From positions 1 through 54,355 of the forward strand of contig CAZUWH010000017.1 of NCBI GenBank assembly GCA_964624075.1: a DNA stretch of 54,355 nucleotides, in the 5' to 3' direction. A model generated the notes under the pieces. That model was not told the origin of the DNA, did no database searches, and was given only the letters and a program-made list of their open reading frames with translations. The stretch is from CAZUWH01 sp964624075. Its GTDB lineage: Bacteria > Pseudomonadota > Alphaproteobacteria > Rhodospirillales > Rhodospirillaceae. The stretch's first letter is position 1; each line of letters begins with the position of its first letter. The position numbers were made by a program, and so were the translations under genes. Positions 37,774-47,258 of this stretch are shown in pieces.

Positions 37774-38489
37774 TCAGTCAAATAGCTTGTCGATGTCATC
37801 CTGGGAAAAGGCCGTCGTAGCGGTATCCGGTGCCGCAGGCTCTACAGGTGGTCAGGGAGGGCCGGTGCGCGCCTCCTGCCGTGGCGAGACGGCTCGCACC
37901 TGCCGGGCTGCCGCCTGGTTTGTCGCTTCCGCTTCGTTTGTTGCAGACGCTGACGTCATGCCTCCCTTCAGCAAGGCATCGACGTCCGTCTGGCTGATGC
38001 CATTCCCCTTGAGCTGTGGCCCATGCAGATATCACTCATATTCGCCCTTCTTTTCCCTCCTTGATATCGACCTCGGCTAGCTGGTGTGCGCCCCAGATGG
38101 CGATCAGGGTATTGGCGCGTTCCTCGACATACTTGATGAGCTTGACGGCCTTGGTCACTCGCTGACTGGTAATGTCCTGAAACGCACAGGCCTCGAACAC
38201 GGTCTGGATTTTTCATCGATCTGGGCAAATGCCTCATACATGACGGCATCAGTGATGGCCGGCTTGAGGGACGTCATGAGCGACTCGATCTGCTCGACGC
38301 TTTCCATGATGGTGTTGATCGCCGCTTCGGTTGCCTCGACAATGGTGTCCAGCTCGTCCGCCATGCGCATGAACTTGTCCTTTCCCGTGTCTCATCCGGT
38401 TCGCGAATGGCTGCAATTTCCGTGCGAATACGCTGGATATGGCGGAACAATCCAACCAGTTCCTTACAGAACGCGACAGAGTCGTCCAT
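37774..38489 (-). pseudogene. cheZ: CheZ-type chemotaxis phosphatase, frameshifted
   Basis: The remains of a protein phosphatase that dephosphorylates CheY-P. Reading from 38489: MDDSVAFCKELVGLFRHIQR, a frameshift near 38395, then a long helix (FMRMADELDTIVEATEAAIN). A second shift near 38210 leads to the catalytic-helix motif FEACAFQDITSQRVTKAV. A TGA or TAG near 38035 interrupts the tail. The C-terminal part holds two copies of an SQxDxDxL motif (GISQTDVDALLKG and FSQDDIDKLFD), the second at the very end, typical of the CheY-binding tail. At least two frameshifts plus a stop. No other chemotaxis gene is in the window. Confidence 0.85.
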
Positions 38490-38593
38490 TCCGATCACTC
38501 GATTCTGAAAAAAGGAGCCTCAGAATAGACACGATTTTCCCCCTTCTGCAACTATTACGTCCACATTGGCCTGAGACGACTGGATGCAACGGC

Positions 38594-38879
38594 TCAAGAG
38601 TCCTTCTGCCCTTCGTTCAGCAACCTTTTGAGAGCGATAGCAACCAGTTTCTGTCGATCTTCATCCATGAGGTCAGCCCAGGACGGTCTGCTTAGCTCGG
38701 TGGACTTCCATCACCTTGCGGATCAGCTCACAGCCCGTTCTGGCGTGATCAGAGCCTGGCCTTCGACCTGCATGCGACAGATGGCCTCCGCCCGTGTTCC
38801 TTAGTTTCAGCCGCACCGTCTTTTGGGCAGAAGCTTTCCTTGGCGTGAACAGCTCCCGCAACCAGTCGCCCATGGACAT
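38594..38879 (-). pseudogene. small unrecognised gene, decayed
   Basis: I cannot name this gene. From 38879 the frame reads MSMGDWLRELFTPRKASAQK; two single-base shifts then have to be bridged to read CRMQVEGQALITPERAV and LIRKVMEVHRAKQTVLG. A short in-phase tail (MDEDRQKLVAIALKRLLNEG) follows to 38594. The consistent helical, charged character across the shifts suggests a real small cytoplasmic protein of about 100 residues that is now broken. It lies just upstream of the cheZ relic on the same strand, so a motility link is possible but unproven. Confidence 0.35.
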
Positions 38880-39026
38880 GGGAAACCAGCCTTCCACAGG
38901 ATGAATAAAGAAGCGTAGTATAGCATGCCTTTCGGCAGAACTGGACCCACGGGCAGGAAACTAAAAACACCTGCTGGGAGGGGGGGGGGGCGTGTGCATG
39001 CAAATGGCGGCAAGTCGTTGCGCCGG

Positions 39027-39783
39027 TTATTCCTTATGCCCTTTTGGGCGCATGATGTGGTCAAAGGCAGCGTTGATGTCGGCCATCTTGCGGTTGGCAA
39101 CGTCGATGCGCTCTCCCGAAATGCCCTGCCCGACCATGAGGTCGGGATGATATTCCCGGATCAGACGGCGATAGACAGCCTTGATTTCTCCGGTTGAAGC
39201 AGTGCGGGCGACACCGAGAATCTGATAAGGATCGGAACCGTTCTGGGAAATCCTGTCGAATCGTTTACCTGATTGGCCGAGAAGAGCTGCCACCTGCTCC
39301 AGAAACGCTCGTTCGGCATCGTGCAAAGGGCCCTCGGCCACGGCAATAGCGAACAGAGAGTCTAGCACTTCCCTCAATAGTTAAGGATGGTCGGCAAACA
39401 AGATCGCAATCTGCCGGGCATGGATTTCAAATCCACCCGGCGAGGTACTGGCGACGTCGAACAGATAGCCAACCCTTGCCCTCTCCTCAGGAGGAATCGG
39501 GAACAGACGCGCGAAGGCGTCTGTTCCCTCGCGGCGTACAGGCCCATCCGGCCCCGGGCCATCTTGGCCGCCAGGACCACGACGGCAAGGGAGAAGGTGA
39601 TCCGGCGTGCCTGCTCGGTATAGGGCAGGGGGCCCCCCAGCCGCCGATGACGGCATCGCTGAAGGCTGCCCGCATCTCGCTGCTCCATACGGTCAACCGC
39701 ATGGCCAGCTGCTGCGCCGAGAACACCCCCGCATGGCCCTCCAAGGCCATACCGGTTATGCCGCCAATGATCTTGCCCCACAC
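39027..39783 (-). pseudogene. djlA: DjlA-like TerB/J-domain co-chaperone, frameshifted
   Basis: DjlA-type proteins combine a TerB-like helical domain with a C-terminal J domain that stimulates DnaK. Here the start MWGKIIGGITGMALEGHAG is followed by frame changes. AFSDAVIGGWGAP, then RITFSLAVVVLAAKMARGRMG and RLFPIPPEERARVGYLFDVA with GFEIHARQIAILFAD, lie in different frames. The final 116 codons (39027-39377) are open and contain DPYQILGVARTASTGEIKAVYRR with the essential HPD (REYHPDLM). At least three frameshifts separate the parts. The distal open frame could still encode an isolated J domain, but it lacks an evident ribosome-binding site. Confidence 0.85.
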
Positions 39784-39824
39784 ATGCCCATCTCTCTGCC
39801 GGCCTCTCCGCTTCCCCGCCCTAC

Positions 39825-40715
39825 CTAGTATCCGCGCACAGAGCGCGGGCGCACGCCATGGCCGGCGTCACGGGCCAGGGCGATGGCGGCAAGAAGGGCT
39901 GCCCTGTCCCTGGGGAGAACACCGCCCAGTGGCAGGGCATTGGAGGCATGGTTGGAACGGAAGATGATCGGCCGCGGCGGGTCGAGAGCCGCGATCAGGT
40001 GGGCCATTTCGTCCAGACATTCGCCATCGTTCAAAGGTTGAAACCGGCTGCCATGTTTTTCCCAGCGAGGCACGAAACCGGGAGCCTCGGCCCGGTAGAG
40101 ATCAAGTTGCAAGGTGGACAGATAGGCTGGCGGTGCCGCGTTAACCAGCGCGGCAGTCGCAGCGATATGCTGTTCCGAATATTCGCGCCCCCCCAGACCC
40201 AGAATAACCATGCACGATACCTTCACCCCGGCCTCGCCTGCCCGCTGGATGGCCCTGGCAATGCCCTTGGGGGACGCACCCTTGGCAATGCGCTTGAGCA
40301 CGTCGGGATGGCCCGATTCGATTCCCAGATAAACCAGCGAAAGCTTGCGTGCCCTCAGGCCAGCCAATGCCTCGACCGACTTGCGATTGATGTTGTCTGG
40401 GGTGGCGTAGGACGACACCCGTGCCAGGCCGGGCAGACGGGTGTGCAGATGATCGAGAATCCGATAGAGATGCTCGGTAAGCAGCACCATGGCATCGCCA
40501 TCAGCCAGAAAGACCCGGTCCGCCTGCGGCCAGTCACGGGCACCTGCGTCGATGTCCCGACAGACTTCTGCCAGCGGGCGGGCGCGAAATGTTTTGTCTG
40601 TATACATGGAGCAAAACGAACAATGATTATAACTGCATCCGAGCGTTGCCTGGATGATCAGATTGTTGCCTTCAGACGGCGGCCGCCACAGGGGCATGTT
40701 ATAATGGATCGGCAT
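39825..40715 (-). CDS. radical SAM protein
   Basis: A 296-residue radical SAM enzyme of unknown reaction. The 4Fe-4S motif is near residue 28: LGCSYNHCSFCSMY (CxxxxCxxC variant CSYNHCSFC). SAM-binding elements follow: FLADGDAMVL, ARVSSYATPDNINR, LVYLGIESGHPDVLKRI and KVSCMVILGLGGREYS. This resembles the elongator-type (Elp3/MiaB-like fold) subgroup often annotated only as radical SAM. ATG 40715 (MPIHYNMPLWRPPSEG) is preferred because relatives start there; an in-frame start at 40781 would add 22 residues. Isolated gene; intact. Confidence 0.88.
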   Translation of the reverse strand: MPIHYNMPLWRPPSEGNNLIIQATLGCSYNHCSFCSMYTDKTFRARPLAEVCRDIDAGARDWPQADRVFLADGDAMVLLTEHLYRILDHLHTRLPGLARVSSYATPDNINRKSVEALAGLRARKLSLVYLGIESGHPDVLKRIAKGASPKGIARAIQRAGEAGVKVSCMVILGLGGREYSEQHIAATAALVNAAPPAYLSTLQLDLYRAEAPGFVPRWEKHGSRFQPLNDGECLDEMAHLIAALDPPRPIIFRSNHASNALPLGGVLPRDRAALLAAIALARDAGHGVRPRSVRGY

Positions 40716-40791
40716 GGTCTCACAGTCCTGATGGAAGTCTTGAGAGGGAAGGATATTAACGAACCGTTGACACATTGTCACCCTTGCAGTG

Positions 40792-40965
40792 CAGTCGTTC
40801 TCATTATGGGAATGACACTGATTTGCGGAGAAGGCATCCCTGTACCCCCCTGGAGGGAATACGCCCTCCCTCTGAAGGGGAGCCTGCCCCCTTGGGGGAG
40901 AAGGATTTTAGGGGGAGCCTGCCTGCCAAGGCGACTTGGAATAAAGTCCATACTGAGAGTTGCTG
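40792..40965 (+). mobile_element. short CAGC element with both ends (174 bp)
   Basis: The left end is CAGTCGTTCTCATTATGGG and the right end ...CCATACTGAGAGTTGCTG; both match the family's inverted ends. The interior is shorter than in the 27629 copy, lacking several hairpin modules. Flanking 9-mers (CTTGCAGTG and AAAATCGCG) do not match, so the target duplication is lost or the copy arose by recombination. It lies between the divergent radical SAM and ubiA genes. Confidence 0.7.
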
Positions 40966-41020
40966 AAAATCGCGTGAAACCATTGCCACTGAAGTCGTTC
41001 GTGTTTTATGGTCGCGCCCC

Positions 41021-41950
41021 ATGACTGGTCCTCTACCCCTTTTGGGTGACATGCCTGTCGGCGGTTGGATCGACTGTTATACGCCGAGGGGATGGCGTCC
41101 CTATTTACGGCTGATGCGGCTTGATCGCCCCATCGGCACATGGCTTCTTTTGCTGCCATGCTGGTGGAGTCTTGTCCTAGCTGGGGATCTGCGTGAACCA
41201 TCAATACTCTGGTTGATGGTCCTATTTGGTGTCGGTGCGCTGGTGATGCGGGGAGCCGGTTGTACCTACAACGATATCATCGACCGTGATTTCGACGCCC
41301 GGGTCGCCCGTACCGCGGCGCGTCCTCTTCCAAGCGGTGCCATTCCTCTTCGCCGTGCCACCTTGTTCCTGGCGGCCCAGCTTCTGACGGGACTGGCGGT
41401 GTTGGTACAGATGAACACGTTTGCCATTGGCCTGGGCATGGCCTCGCTGATGCTGGTGTTCAGCTACCCGTTCATGAAGCGGATCACCTTCTGGCCGCAG
41501 CTTTGGCTTGGTCTGACCTTCAACTGGGGAGCCCTTCTGGGGTGGACGGCAGTTACCGGCAGCCTGGCGACACCGGCGGTGGCTCTTTATGCCGCCGGCC
41601 TGTTCTGGACCTTGGGCTATGACACCATCTACGCCCATCAGGACCGGGAGGATGACCTGCTGATTGGCGTCAAGTCTTCGGCACTTGCACTTGGCGAGCG
41701 GACCCGTCCAGCAGTGGCCGTTTTCTATGCCTGCAGCCTGATCCTGATCGCGGTGGCGGGCCTCCTGGCCGGTCTGGGCAGCATGTTCCTGGCCGGACTT
41801 GGCATGGCGGCGTTGCACCTAGCCTGGCAGGTGGCAACGCTCAATATCCATGACAGCGCCAACTGCCTGACCAGATTCCGCTCCAACCGGGGGTATAGCT
41901 GGCTGGTACTGGGGGCCATTGTCGTCGATGGCCTGGCGATGCGCTGGTGA
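41021..41950 (+). CDS. ubiA: 4-hydroxybenzoate polyprenyltransferase
   Basis: UbiA prenylates 4-hydroxybenzoate in ubiquinone synthesis at the inner membrane. The 309-residue protein has about eight helices. The two Asp-rich prenyl-diphosphate/Mg sites are complete: GCTYNDIIDRDFDARVARTA (near residues 80-100) and YAHQDREDDLLIGVKSSAL (near 205-222). FKRITFWPQ-type and RFRSNRGYSW ends are family-like. It follows a CAGC element by 55 bases. Its stop overlaps the earliest in-frame start of the next gene, so the two may be co-transcribed. Confidence 0.95.
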   Translation: MTGPLPLLGDMPVGGWIDCYTPRGWRPYLRLMRLDRPIGTWLLLLPCWWSLVLAGDLREPSILWLMVLFGVGALVMRGAGCTYNDIIDRDFDARVARTAARPLPSGAIPLRRATLFLAAQLLTGLAVLVQMNTFAIGLGMASLMLVFSYPFMKRITFWPQLWLGLTFNWGALLGWTAVTGSLATPAVALYAAGLFWTLGYDTIYAHQDREDDLLIGVKSSALALGERTRPAVAVFYACSLILIAVAGLLAGLGSMFLAGLGMAALHLAWQVATLNIHDSANCLTRFRSNRGYSWLVLGAIVVDGLAMRW

Positions 41951-42096
41951 CGTTCTGCCTCAAGGGAAACCGTCTTCTCCCTGTATCCGAAGGAGTTTCA
42001 CACCCCATGAACCTGTGCCAGGTTTCAGGCCATGCCCTCATCCCGAACAACACCCAGGACAAGGGTCCCAGCCATCGCGGGGTAGTCACAGCCACG

Positions 42097-43077
42097 ATGG
42101 AAGCCATGACCAACGCGGCGCGTCTGATCCGCAACGGCAGGCTGGTGGCCTTTCCGACCGAAACGGTTTATGGTCTAGGCGCTGACGCTAGCAATGATCA
42201 TGCGGTTGCCGCTCTCTTTGCCGCCAAGGGACGGCCGCGATTCAACCCCCTGATCGTTCACGTAGCTTCGGTCGAGGCTGCCACCGCCCTGGTAGATCTG
42301 GAAGAGCGGGGACGGATCCTGGCCAGCCGCCTGTGGCCGGGACCGCTCACCCTGGTAGTCCGTCGGCAGCCCGGCTGCCCCGTCTCCCTGCTGGCCTCGG
42401 CGGGATTGGACACCTTGGCAGTGCGGGTCCCGGATCACCCGGTTGCCCTGGCCCTACTGGCTGCGACCGGTTGTCCTGTCGCTGCCCCCAGTGCCAATCT
42501 GTCCGGTCGGGTGAGTCCCACAACGGCCAACCATGTTGCCGACTCGTTTCCAGACATTTTGGTCCTTGACGGCGGATCGTGCCGGGTGGGACTGGAATCG
42601 ACGGTTATCGACCTCTCCAGCCCGCGTGCGACCGTGCTGCGGCCCGGTGGCGTGACGGCTGAGATCATCGTGTCCCTGATCGGTCCCCTGGACTCCGCAG
42701 ATGGAAAGGGCGCTCCCCGCTCCCCCGGCATGTTCGCCCGTCACTATGCGCCGGGCCGGCCGCTTCGGCTCAACGCCCATGATGTCCGTCCGGGTGAAGT
42801 CCTGCTGGGCTTCGGGCAGGTGCCGGGGGCACGGCTGAACCTGAGTCCGCAGGCCAATCTGGAAGAGGCTGCCGCCAACCTGTTTGCCATGTTGCGGATA
42901 CTGGACCAGCCGGACGTGACCACCATTGCCGTGAGTCCCATCCCCGCATTCGGGCTGGGAATCGCGCTCAATGACCGCTTGCGCCGGGCAGCCTCCGGCC
43001 ATGGTCAGAATAAGCATATAGAGAACATCTTCAATGAAGATCGTGGCCCATCCGGGCCATGTGTGTGTTACGATTGA
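42097..43077 (+). CDS. L-threonylcarbamoyladenylate synthase (Sua5 type)
   Basis: This enzyme makes threonylcarbamoyl-AMP from threonine, bicarbonate and ATP, the first step of the essential tRNA t6A37 modification. The YrdC domain comes first: RLVAFPTETVYGLGADASND, KGRPRFNPLIVHVAS, LWPGPLTLVVRR, AVRVPDHPVALALL, PVAAPSANLSGRVSPTTA. It is followed by RVGLESTVIDLSSPRATVLRPG and SPGMFARHYAPG. The C-terminal Sua5 domain is short but present (GEVLLGFG...ALNDRLRRAA), giving about 327 residues. ATG 42097 fits the family start; an open frame upstream to 41947 adds 50 non-homologous residues. Confidence 0.94.
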   Translation: MEAMTNAARLIRNGRLVAFPTETVYGLGADASNDHAVAALFAAKGRPRFNPLIVHVASVEAATALVDLEERGRILASRLWPGPLTLVVRRQPGCPVSLLASAGLDTLAVRVPDHPVALALLAATGCPVAAPSANLSGRVSPTTANHVADSFPDILVLDGGSCRVGLESTVIDLSSPRATVLRPGGVTAEIIVSLIGPLDSADGKGAPRSPGMFARHYAPGRPLRLNAHDVRPGEVLLGFGQVPGARLNLSPQANLEEAAANLFAMLRILDQPDVTTIAVSPIPAFGLGIALNDRLRRAASGHGQNKHIENIFNEDRGPSGPCVCYD

Positions 43078-43667
43078 TGCTCGTTGGCACAAGACGTGTC
43101 ACCGCAGGCAGATCATCATCTGAAGGATGTCTTCCAGACGCGATAAGGTAAACAGAACACCAGGGAAGCCTGAGCCTCTTCCACAATTTCTTCGATTCCT
43201 TCTCCTTTTACGACAGAAGAGTCTGAGGCTTGTCCCTTGACAGGGGTGGGTAAATCTCCACAACGTTCAAGAACGATACGAGAAATGGATAGGGAACCTT
43301 GCCGCACAGGGTCAACCATGAACATCTGAAGATAAGGAGAAATCATGACGACGCCCTGTTCCACCCTGGTGGTGGCTATGCTGATGATCGTGCCGGGCCT
43401 TGCCTTGGTGGCCTAGACGGTTTCCCCGGTCAACAAAGGAACCGTTCCCCTGGCTGCCTGTTAACCCAGGAAGACTTCCTGCACACAAATGACATCGTAC
43501 GAGGAGGCCCCGTTTCATCTCTAGCAATGCGGGCAGAGAAAACTGGTCTCCAACCTTAGAGGATGTGCCATGCGAAAAATTGTGCAACTCCGAAAAAAGG
43601 AAAAAAGCCCCCTCCCCGCTTGAAACGGGATCTTTTTAGAGGCAAGCCCCCGAAGCCAAGGTGTGAA
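43078..43667. other. 590-bp gap with a few relic-like traces
   Basis: No gene is supportable. A short plus-strand frame at 43345 (PCSTLVVAMLMIVPGLALVA, then a TAG) resembles the second helix of ammonium transporters, but the match is only about 20 residues and ends at once. From about 43600 there is AT/GC-alternating sequence with AAAAAAGCCCCC just downstream of hlyD. On the minus strand this gives a run of T after a GC-rich block, which could help terminate the secretion operon. Confidence 0.4.
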
Positions 43668-44966
43668 TCATCGTTCGCGCATGGCCTTGCGTATGCGCTG
43701 GCGCAGAGGATCGATCAGATATTCAAACAGTGTCCTTTCATGAACCGGCAATACCACTTCCATTGCCATGCCGGGAATCAGACGGGCCGGCAGGATCTTG
43801 TCAGCCTCGCCAGGATCAATCCGGATCTTGGCGGAATAATAAGGCATGCCGGTACGCTGATCCGTCAGGCGGTCGGCTGAAACCATCGTCACCGTGACCT
43901 TCATCGGCATGGTGTTACCACCGGGGCGTCCGGCCATGTGCACGTCACCTTTCTGGCCGACATAGACCTCCTCGATGTCCTGGGGCAGGACCTGGGTACT
44001 GATCACTGGCGCACTCTCCATAGGCACGATATCCATGAGAGGCTTACCTGGCTCAACCATGCCGCCAATGGTGGAGACGGCTAGATCGAGGACATGACCG
44101 GTCACGGGACTGACGATTACAACTTGATCAAGATTGTGCCTGGCTGCGGCCAGACGCGGTTCCAGATCCTTCAGTTTGACCTGGACCTCGCGCAGTTCGT
44201 GGCTGTGCCTCTCATTGAATTCCTTGTCGAGCTGAATGATTTCATTCTCGGTTTCAGAGATTTTCTGGCGTGCCTTGGCGATTTCGCTTCGGTGGGAACC
44301 GATTTCGCCTTCAAGATGGGCCAGGGAACGATCGTACTGAAGCAGCTTGAGCTTGGGTGCGTATCCCTTCTCCGCCAGAGTCTGCACGCTTGCCTTTTCT
44401 TCCCTGGTCAACACAAGCTGGCGCTGAGAAGCACCCAGTAGTTCGGTAATGCCACCGATTTCTTCCTGGAGCTGATGGACGCGGTCCCGCAGGAGGATTT
44501 CCTGACCTTCACGGCTTTTGCGGCGGCTTTCAAAAAAGCGCTGTTCCTGTTCGAGGAACAGATGGACTTCTAAGTCGCTGTCATGGGGCTCGGGGATCGT
44601 TGACAGACGATGCATTTCCGCCACCAGGCGGATCTCCTGGGCACGCACTGCTAGATACTGGTTGTGCAAAGAATCGTAGAGGGCACGATTCTGGACTTCA
44701 TCGAGTTTGAGCAGCGGCTGGCCGCTCTGAACCATTTCCCCTTCAGCCACAAAAATGCTCTCAATGACACCAACGGCCGGATGCTGAATCGTCTTGCGTT
44801 TGCCTTCTGGCACGACCACGCCCGTGGCGATCACCGCCCCCGACAAACCAGCCGCCCCCGACCATACGCCCAGGACCAGAACAAAAAGTCCCACCACCAG
44901 AAAGCCAATACGGATCACCGGCGCCACTTCGAGATATTTAGCCGCAGGATTGGTCGTGACAGACAT
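43668..44966 (-). CDS. HlyD-family type I secretion adaptor
   Basis: The periplasmic membrane-fusion protein that links the inner-membrane ABC exporter to a TolC-like outer-membrane channel. 432 residues: a short cytoplasmic start, one membrane helix (about 20-42, IRIGFLVVGLFVLVLGVWSG) and a lipoyl half-motif (VIESIFVAEGEMVQSGQPLLKLD). A long coiled-coil hairpin (about 110-285) follows, then the second lipoyl half (VIVSPVTGHVLDLAVSTIGGMVEPG) and a beta-barrel end (GMAMEVVLPVHERTLFEYLIDPL) as in PrtE/AprE. The ABC gene lies three bases upstream. No TolC or RTX substrate is in view. Confidence 0.93.
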   Translation of the reverse strand: MSVTTNPAAKYLEVAPVIRIGFLVVGLFVLVLGVWSGAAGLSGAVIATGVVVPEGKRKTIQHPAVGVIESIFVAEGEMVQSGQPLLKLDEVQNRALYDSLHNQYLAVRAQEIRLVAEMHRLSTIPEPHDSDLEVHLFLEQEQRFFESRRKSREGQEILLRDRVHQLQEEIGGITELLGASQRQLVLTREEKASVQTLAEKGYAPKLKLLQYDRSLAHLEGEIGSHRSEIAKARQKISETENEIIQLDKEFNERHSHELREVQVKLKDLEPRLAAARHNLDQVVIVSPVTGHVLDLAVSTIGGMVEPGKPLMDIVPMESAPVISTQVLPQDIEEVYVGQKGDVHMAGRPGGNTMPMKVTVTMVSADRLTDQRTGMPYYSAKIRIDPGEADKILPARLIPGMAMEVVLPVHERTLFEYLIDPLRQRIRKAMRER

Positions 44967-44969
44967 CGT

Positions 44970-46904
44970 TCATTCCCCCTGGGCCACAAAACGAGCGGGT
45001 CCCTTTTCCAAGGGCAGGGCAGAAACAGCGCTGGCATTCTCGCGGACGTGCCGCAAGGCAGCAATCACCTCGGTGGCGGGCCCGAACATCTCGACCCCAC
45101 CATCGCGCAGGATCAGGATCTTGTCACTGAGCGCAAGGGTGGACGGACGATGGGAAACAATGATGACCGTCCGCTTACGTTTCTTAAGCTGCTGGAGACT
45201 CCTGGCCAGAGCGGCCTCTCCCTCGTTGTCCAGATGGGAATTGGGCTCGTCCAGCACCACCAGCATCGGATCGCCGAACAGGGCCCGCGCTAGACCGATG
45301 CGTTGCCGTTGACCGCCAGAGAAATGGCTGCCGCCGTCCCGGACGGGCGTGCCATAACCGCTGGCAAGACTCGCAACCAGAGAGTGCGCATTGGCAGCTT
45401 GCGTCGCCTGCAGAACTTCTTCATCCCTAGCTTCCTCGAACCGGGTAATGTTCTGGCGAACAGTGCCCTGGAACAACACGATATCCTGGGGTAGATAGCC
45501 AACCGTCCGACGCAACTGTTCATCATCCCAAGTGGTGAGATCAGCCCTGTCCAGCCTGACTACACCCGCCGTGGGCCGCAGGGCGCCAACCAGAATCCTG
45601 GTCAGTGTCGTTTTGCCCGCCGCACTGGGGCCGATGATGGACAGGCACTCACCCGGCTGGAGACCGAATGAAATCCCCTTGAGCAGCAAGGGTGCCTCCC
45701 GACTGGGGGCGTACATGATCTTTTCCACCGAAAGCGCGCCTGTCGGCATCGGTAGGGTCATCAGCCGGGCAGAAGCCGGCACGGCGTCCAGAAGGCGATC
45801 AACGCGATCAACCGCTTCCCGCACAGACACGAACTGCTTCCAGGCCATGATCGCCTGTTCCACCGGGACCATCGATCGTCCCAGCAGGATGCTGGCTGCG
45901 ATCATGGCTCCCGCCGTCAATTCCTGCTGGATTACCAGATAGGAACCAACGCCTAGCATGCTCGACTGCATCAGCAGACGGAACAGCTTGGTGCCTGCCC
46001 CCAACAGGTTCGTATGTTCCGAGCTTGATGCTCCAAGAGCCAGCATGTCATCCCGCATCCTGCGCCAGTTTCTGCCCACTATCACCTGCATGCGCAAACC
46101 AACGATGGTCTCGCGATTGCGTACTAGTTCATCGGCCACCGTATAGGTGCGGACCGTCGCCTGATTAGCCTTCTTGGTCGGGAGCCTCGTCTTGAGTTCG
46201 GTAAACCATGCCAGCAGTGCCGTTACCACGATGCCCCCCGCGGCAACGGCTCCCAGCAAGGGATGCAGGGACAAGATGATTCCGATATAGATCGGGAACC
46301 AGGGGGCGTCCAGCAGGGCTGTCGCGCCAACACCGGTCACAAATTGTCGAAAAGTGTCAAAATCCCTGACGGCCTGGGCCCGTTCCTCGCTGCTGCCGCC
46401 ACCGCTACGGTCCAGGGCAGCCCCGATCAGGCGGGGCATGACCAGAGCATCCAGGCGCACGCTCATGCGGACCAGCATGATCCCGCGCACGCCTTCCAAT
46501 GCTGACAGCGTCACCAAGGCCATGACCAAAATCAGGGTGATCAGAATCAAGGTCTCGACACGTCCTCCAGGAATCACCCGATCGTAAATCTGCATCATGT
46601 AAATGGAAGACGAGAGATAAAGAACATTTATGAACAGACTGAACAGACCCAGTGCGAAAAAATATCGCATCTGAGCCGTCGCCGCCTTGTTGAGGTCAAC
46701 AGACCGGAACAGGTTCAGCGTCACGGGGACTTCCGCCGCGGTGTCGCCACGCGGCCACAAAAGACGCCATCCATATCCTACCGCGCCGAACCCGAAGCGG
46801 AAGAAAGCCCTCACAATGCGTAGTGGCAAAGGCGCACGTTTCGCACCAATTGTACAGACCACCGGTTCGGGTGATGCCGCCGGGGTGGGGTATTCTGTTA
46901 TCAT
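44970..46904 (-). CDS. type I secretion permease/ATPase (PrtD/AprD type)
   Basis: An ABC exporter with fused membrane and nucleotide-binding domains. The 644-residue protein has six transmembrane helices (about 85-350; IYMMQIYDRVIPGGRVETL, ALLDAPWFPIYIGIIL) and an NBD with Walker A IIGPSAAGKTTLTRIL, GYLPQDIVLFQGTVRQNI, signature FSGGQRQRIGLARAL, Walker B MLVVLDEPNSHLDNEG and the H-loop IIVSHRPSTL. The DAPWFPIY and GPSAAGKTT variants mark the PrtD/RsaD/HlyB-short subgroup, which exports RTX proteins such as proteases, S-layer proteins or lipases. TTG 46907 and ATG 46904 are alternative starts. It forms an operon with the hlyD-type gene. Confidence 0.94.
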   Translation of the reverse strand: MITEYPTPAASPEPVVCTIGAKRAPLPLRIVRAFFRFGFGAVGYGWRLLWPRGDTAAEVPVTLNLFRSVDLNKAATAQMRYFFALGLFSLFINVLYLSSSIYMMQIYDRVIPGGRVETLILITLILVMALVTLSALEGVRGIMLVRMSVRLDALVMPRLIGAALDRSGGGSSEERAQAVRDFDTFRQFVTGVGATALLDAPWFPIYIGIILSLHPLLGAVAAGGIVVTALLAWFTELKTRLPTKKANQATVRTYTVADELVRNRETIVGLRMQVIVGRNWRRMRDDMLALGASSSEHTNLLGAGTKLFRLLMQSSMLGVGSYLVIQQELTAGAMIAASILLGRSMVPVEQAIMAWKQFVSVREAVDRVDRLLDAVPASARLMTLPMPTGALSVEKIMYAPSREAPLLLKGISFGLQPGECLSIIGPSAAGKTTLTRILVGALRPTAGVVRLDRADLTTWDDEQLRRTVGYLPQDIVLFQGTVRQNITRFEEARDEEVLQATQAANAHSLVASLASGYGTPVRDGGSHFSGGQRQRIGLARALFGDPMLVVLDEPNSHLDNEGEAALARSLQQLKKRKRTVIIVSHRPSTLALSDKILILRDGGVEMFGPATEVIAALRHVRENASAVSALPLEKGPARFVAQGE

Positions 46905-47258
46905 CAACGTGCCTGTCTACTTCCTGAAGGCCAAGACGCACAAAGAGATTTCAATAGAATATGATACAATAATGTAGCATGGATGACGATGCGAGTATGA
47001 AAGCAGGAAGAGGCCATGGAAAACCGCTATGCTCCCCGGCCGGCATTCCAATACCGTTGCAATAAGCGATGGAAGCCTTTCTGATTTGATCGTATTAATG
47101 TTTGTTTGTAGTGGTATATTCTTCTTATAAGTGTATTCTCCAGATTAGGGCACGCATATGTCGCGGGAATCAGAATGGCCGTCCAGCCTCACCCTCCCCC
47201 CAATCCTTCCCTATCCAGGGGAAGGGTTCGCAGATTCCAGACGGATGGCCTTATACGG

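Noticed and set aside
39858..41024. Plus-strand 388-codon frame opposite the radical SAM gene
   Set aside because: Antisense to a complete radical SAM gene and extends through the CAGC repeat; no support.
43116..43364. 82-codon minus-strand frame downstream of sua5
   Set aside because: No ribosome-binding site, no family resemblance and composition no better than other chance frames in the gap.
43345..43440. Possible ammonium transporter (amt) remnant
   Set aside because: Only about 20 residues (STLVVAMLMIVPGLAL) resemble the family and the frame then stops; too short to claim.
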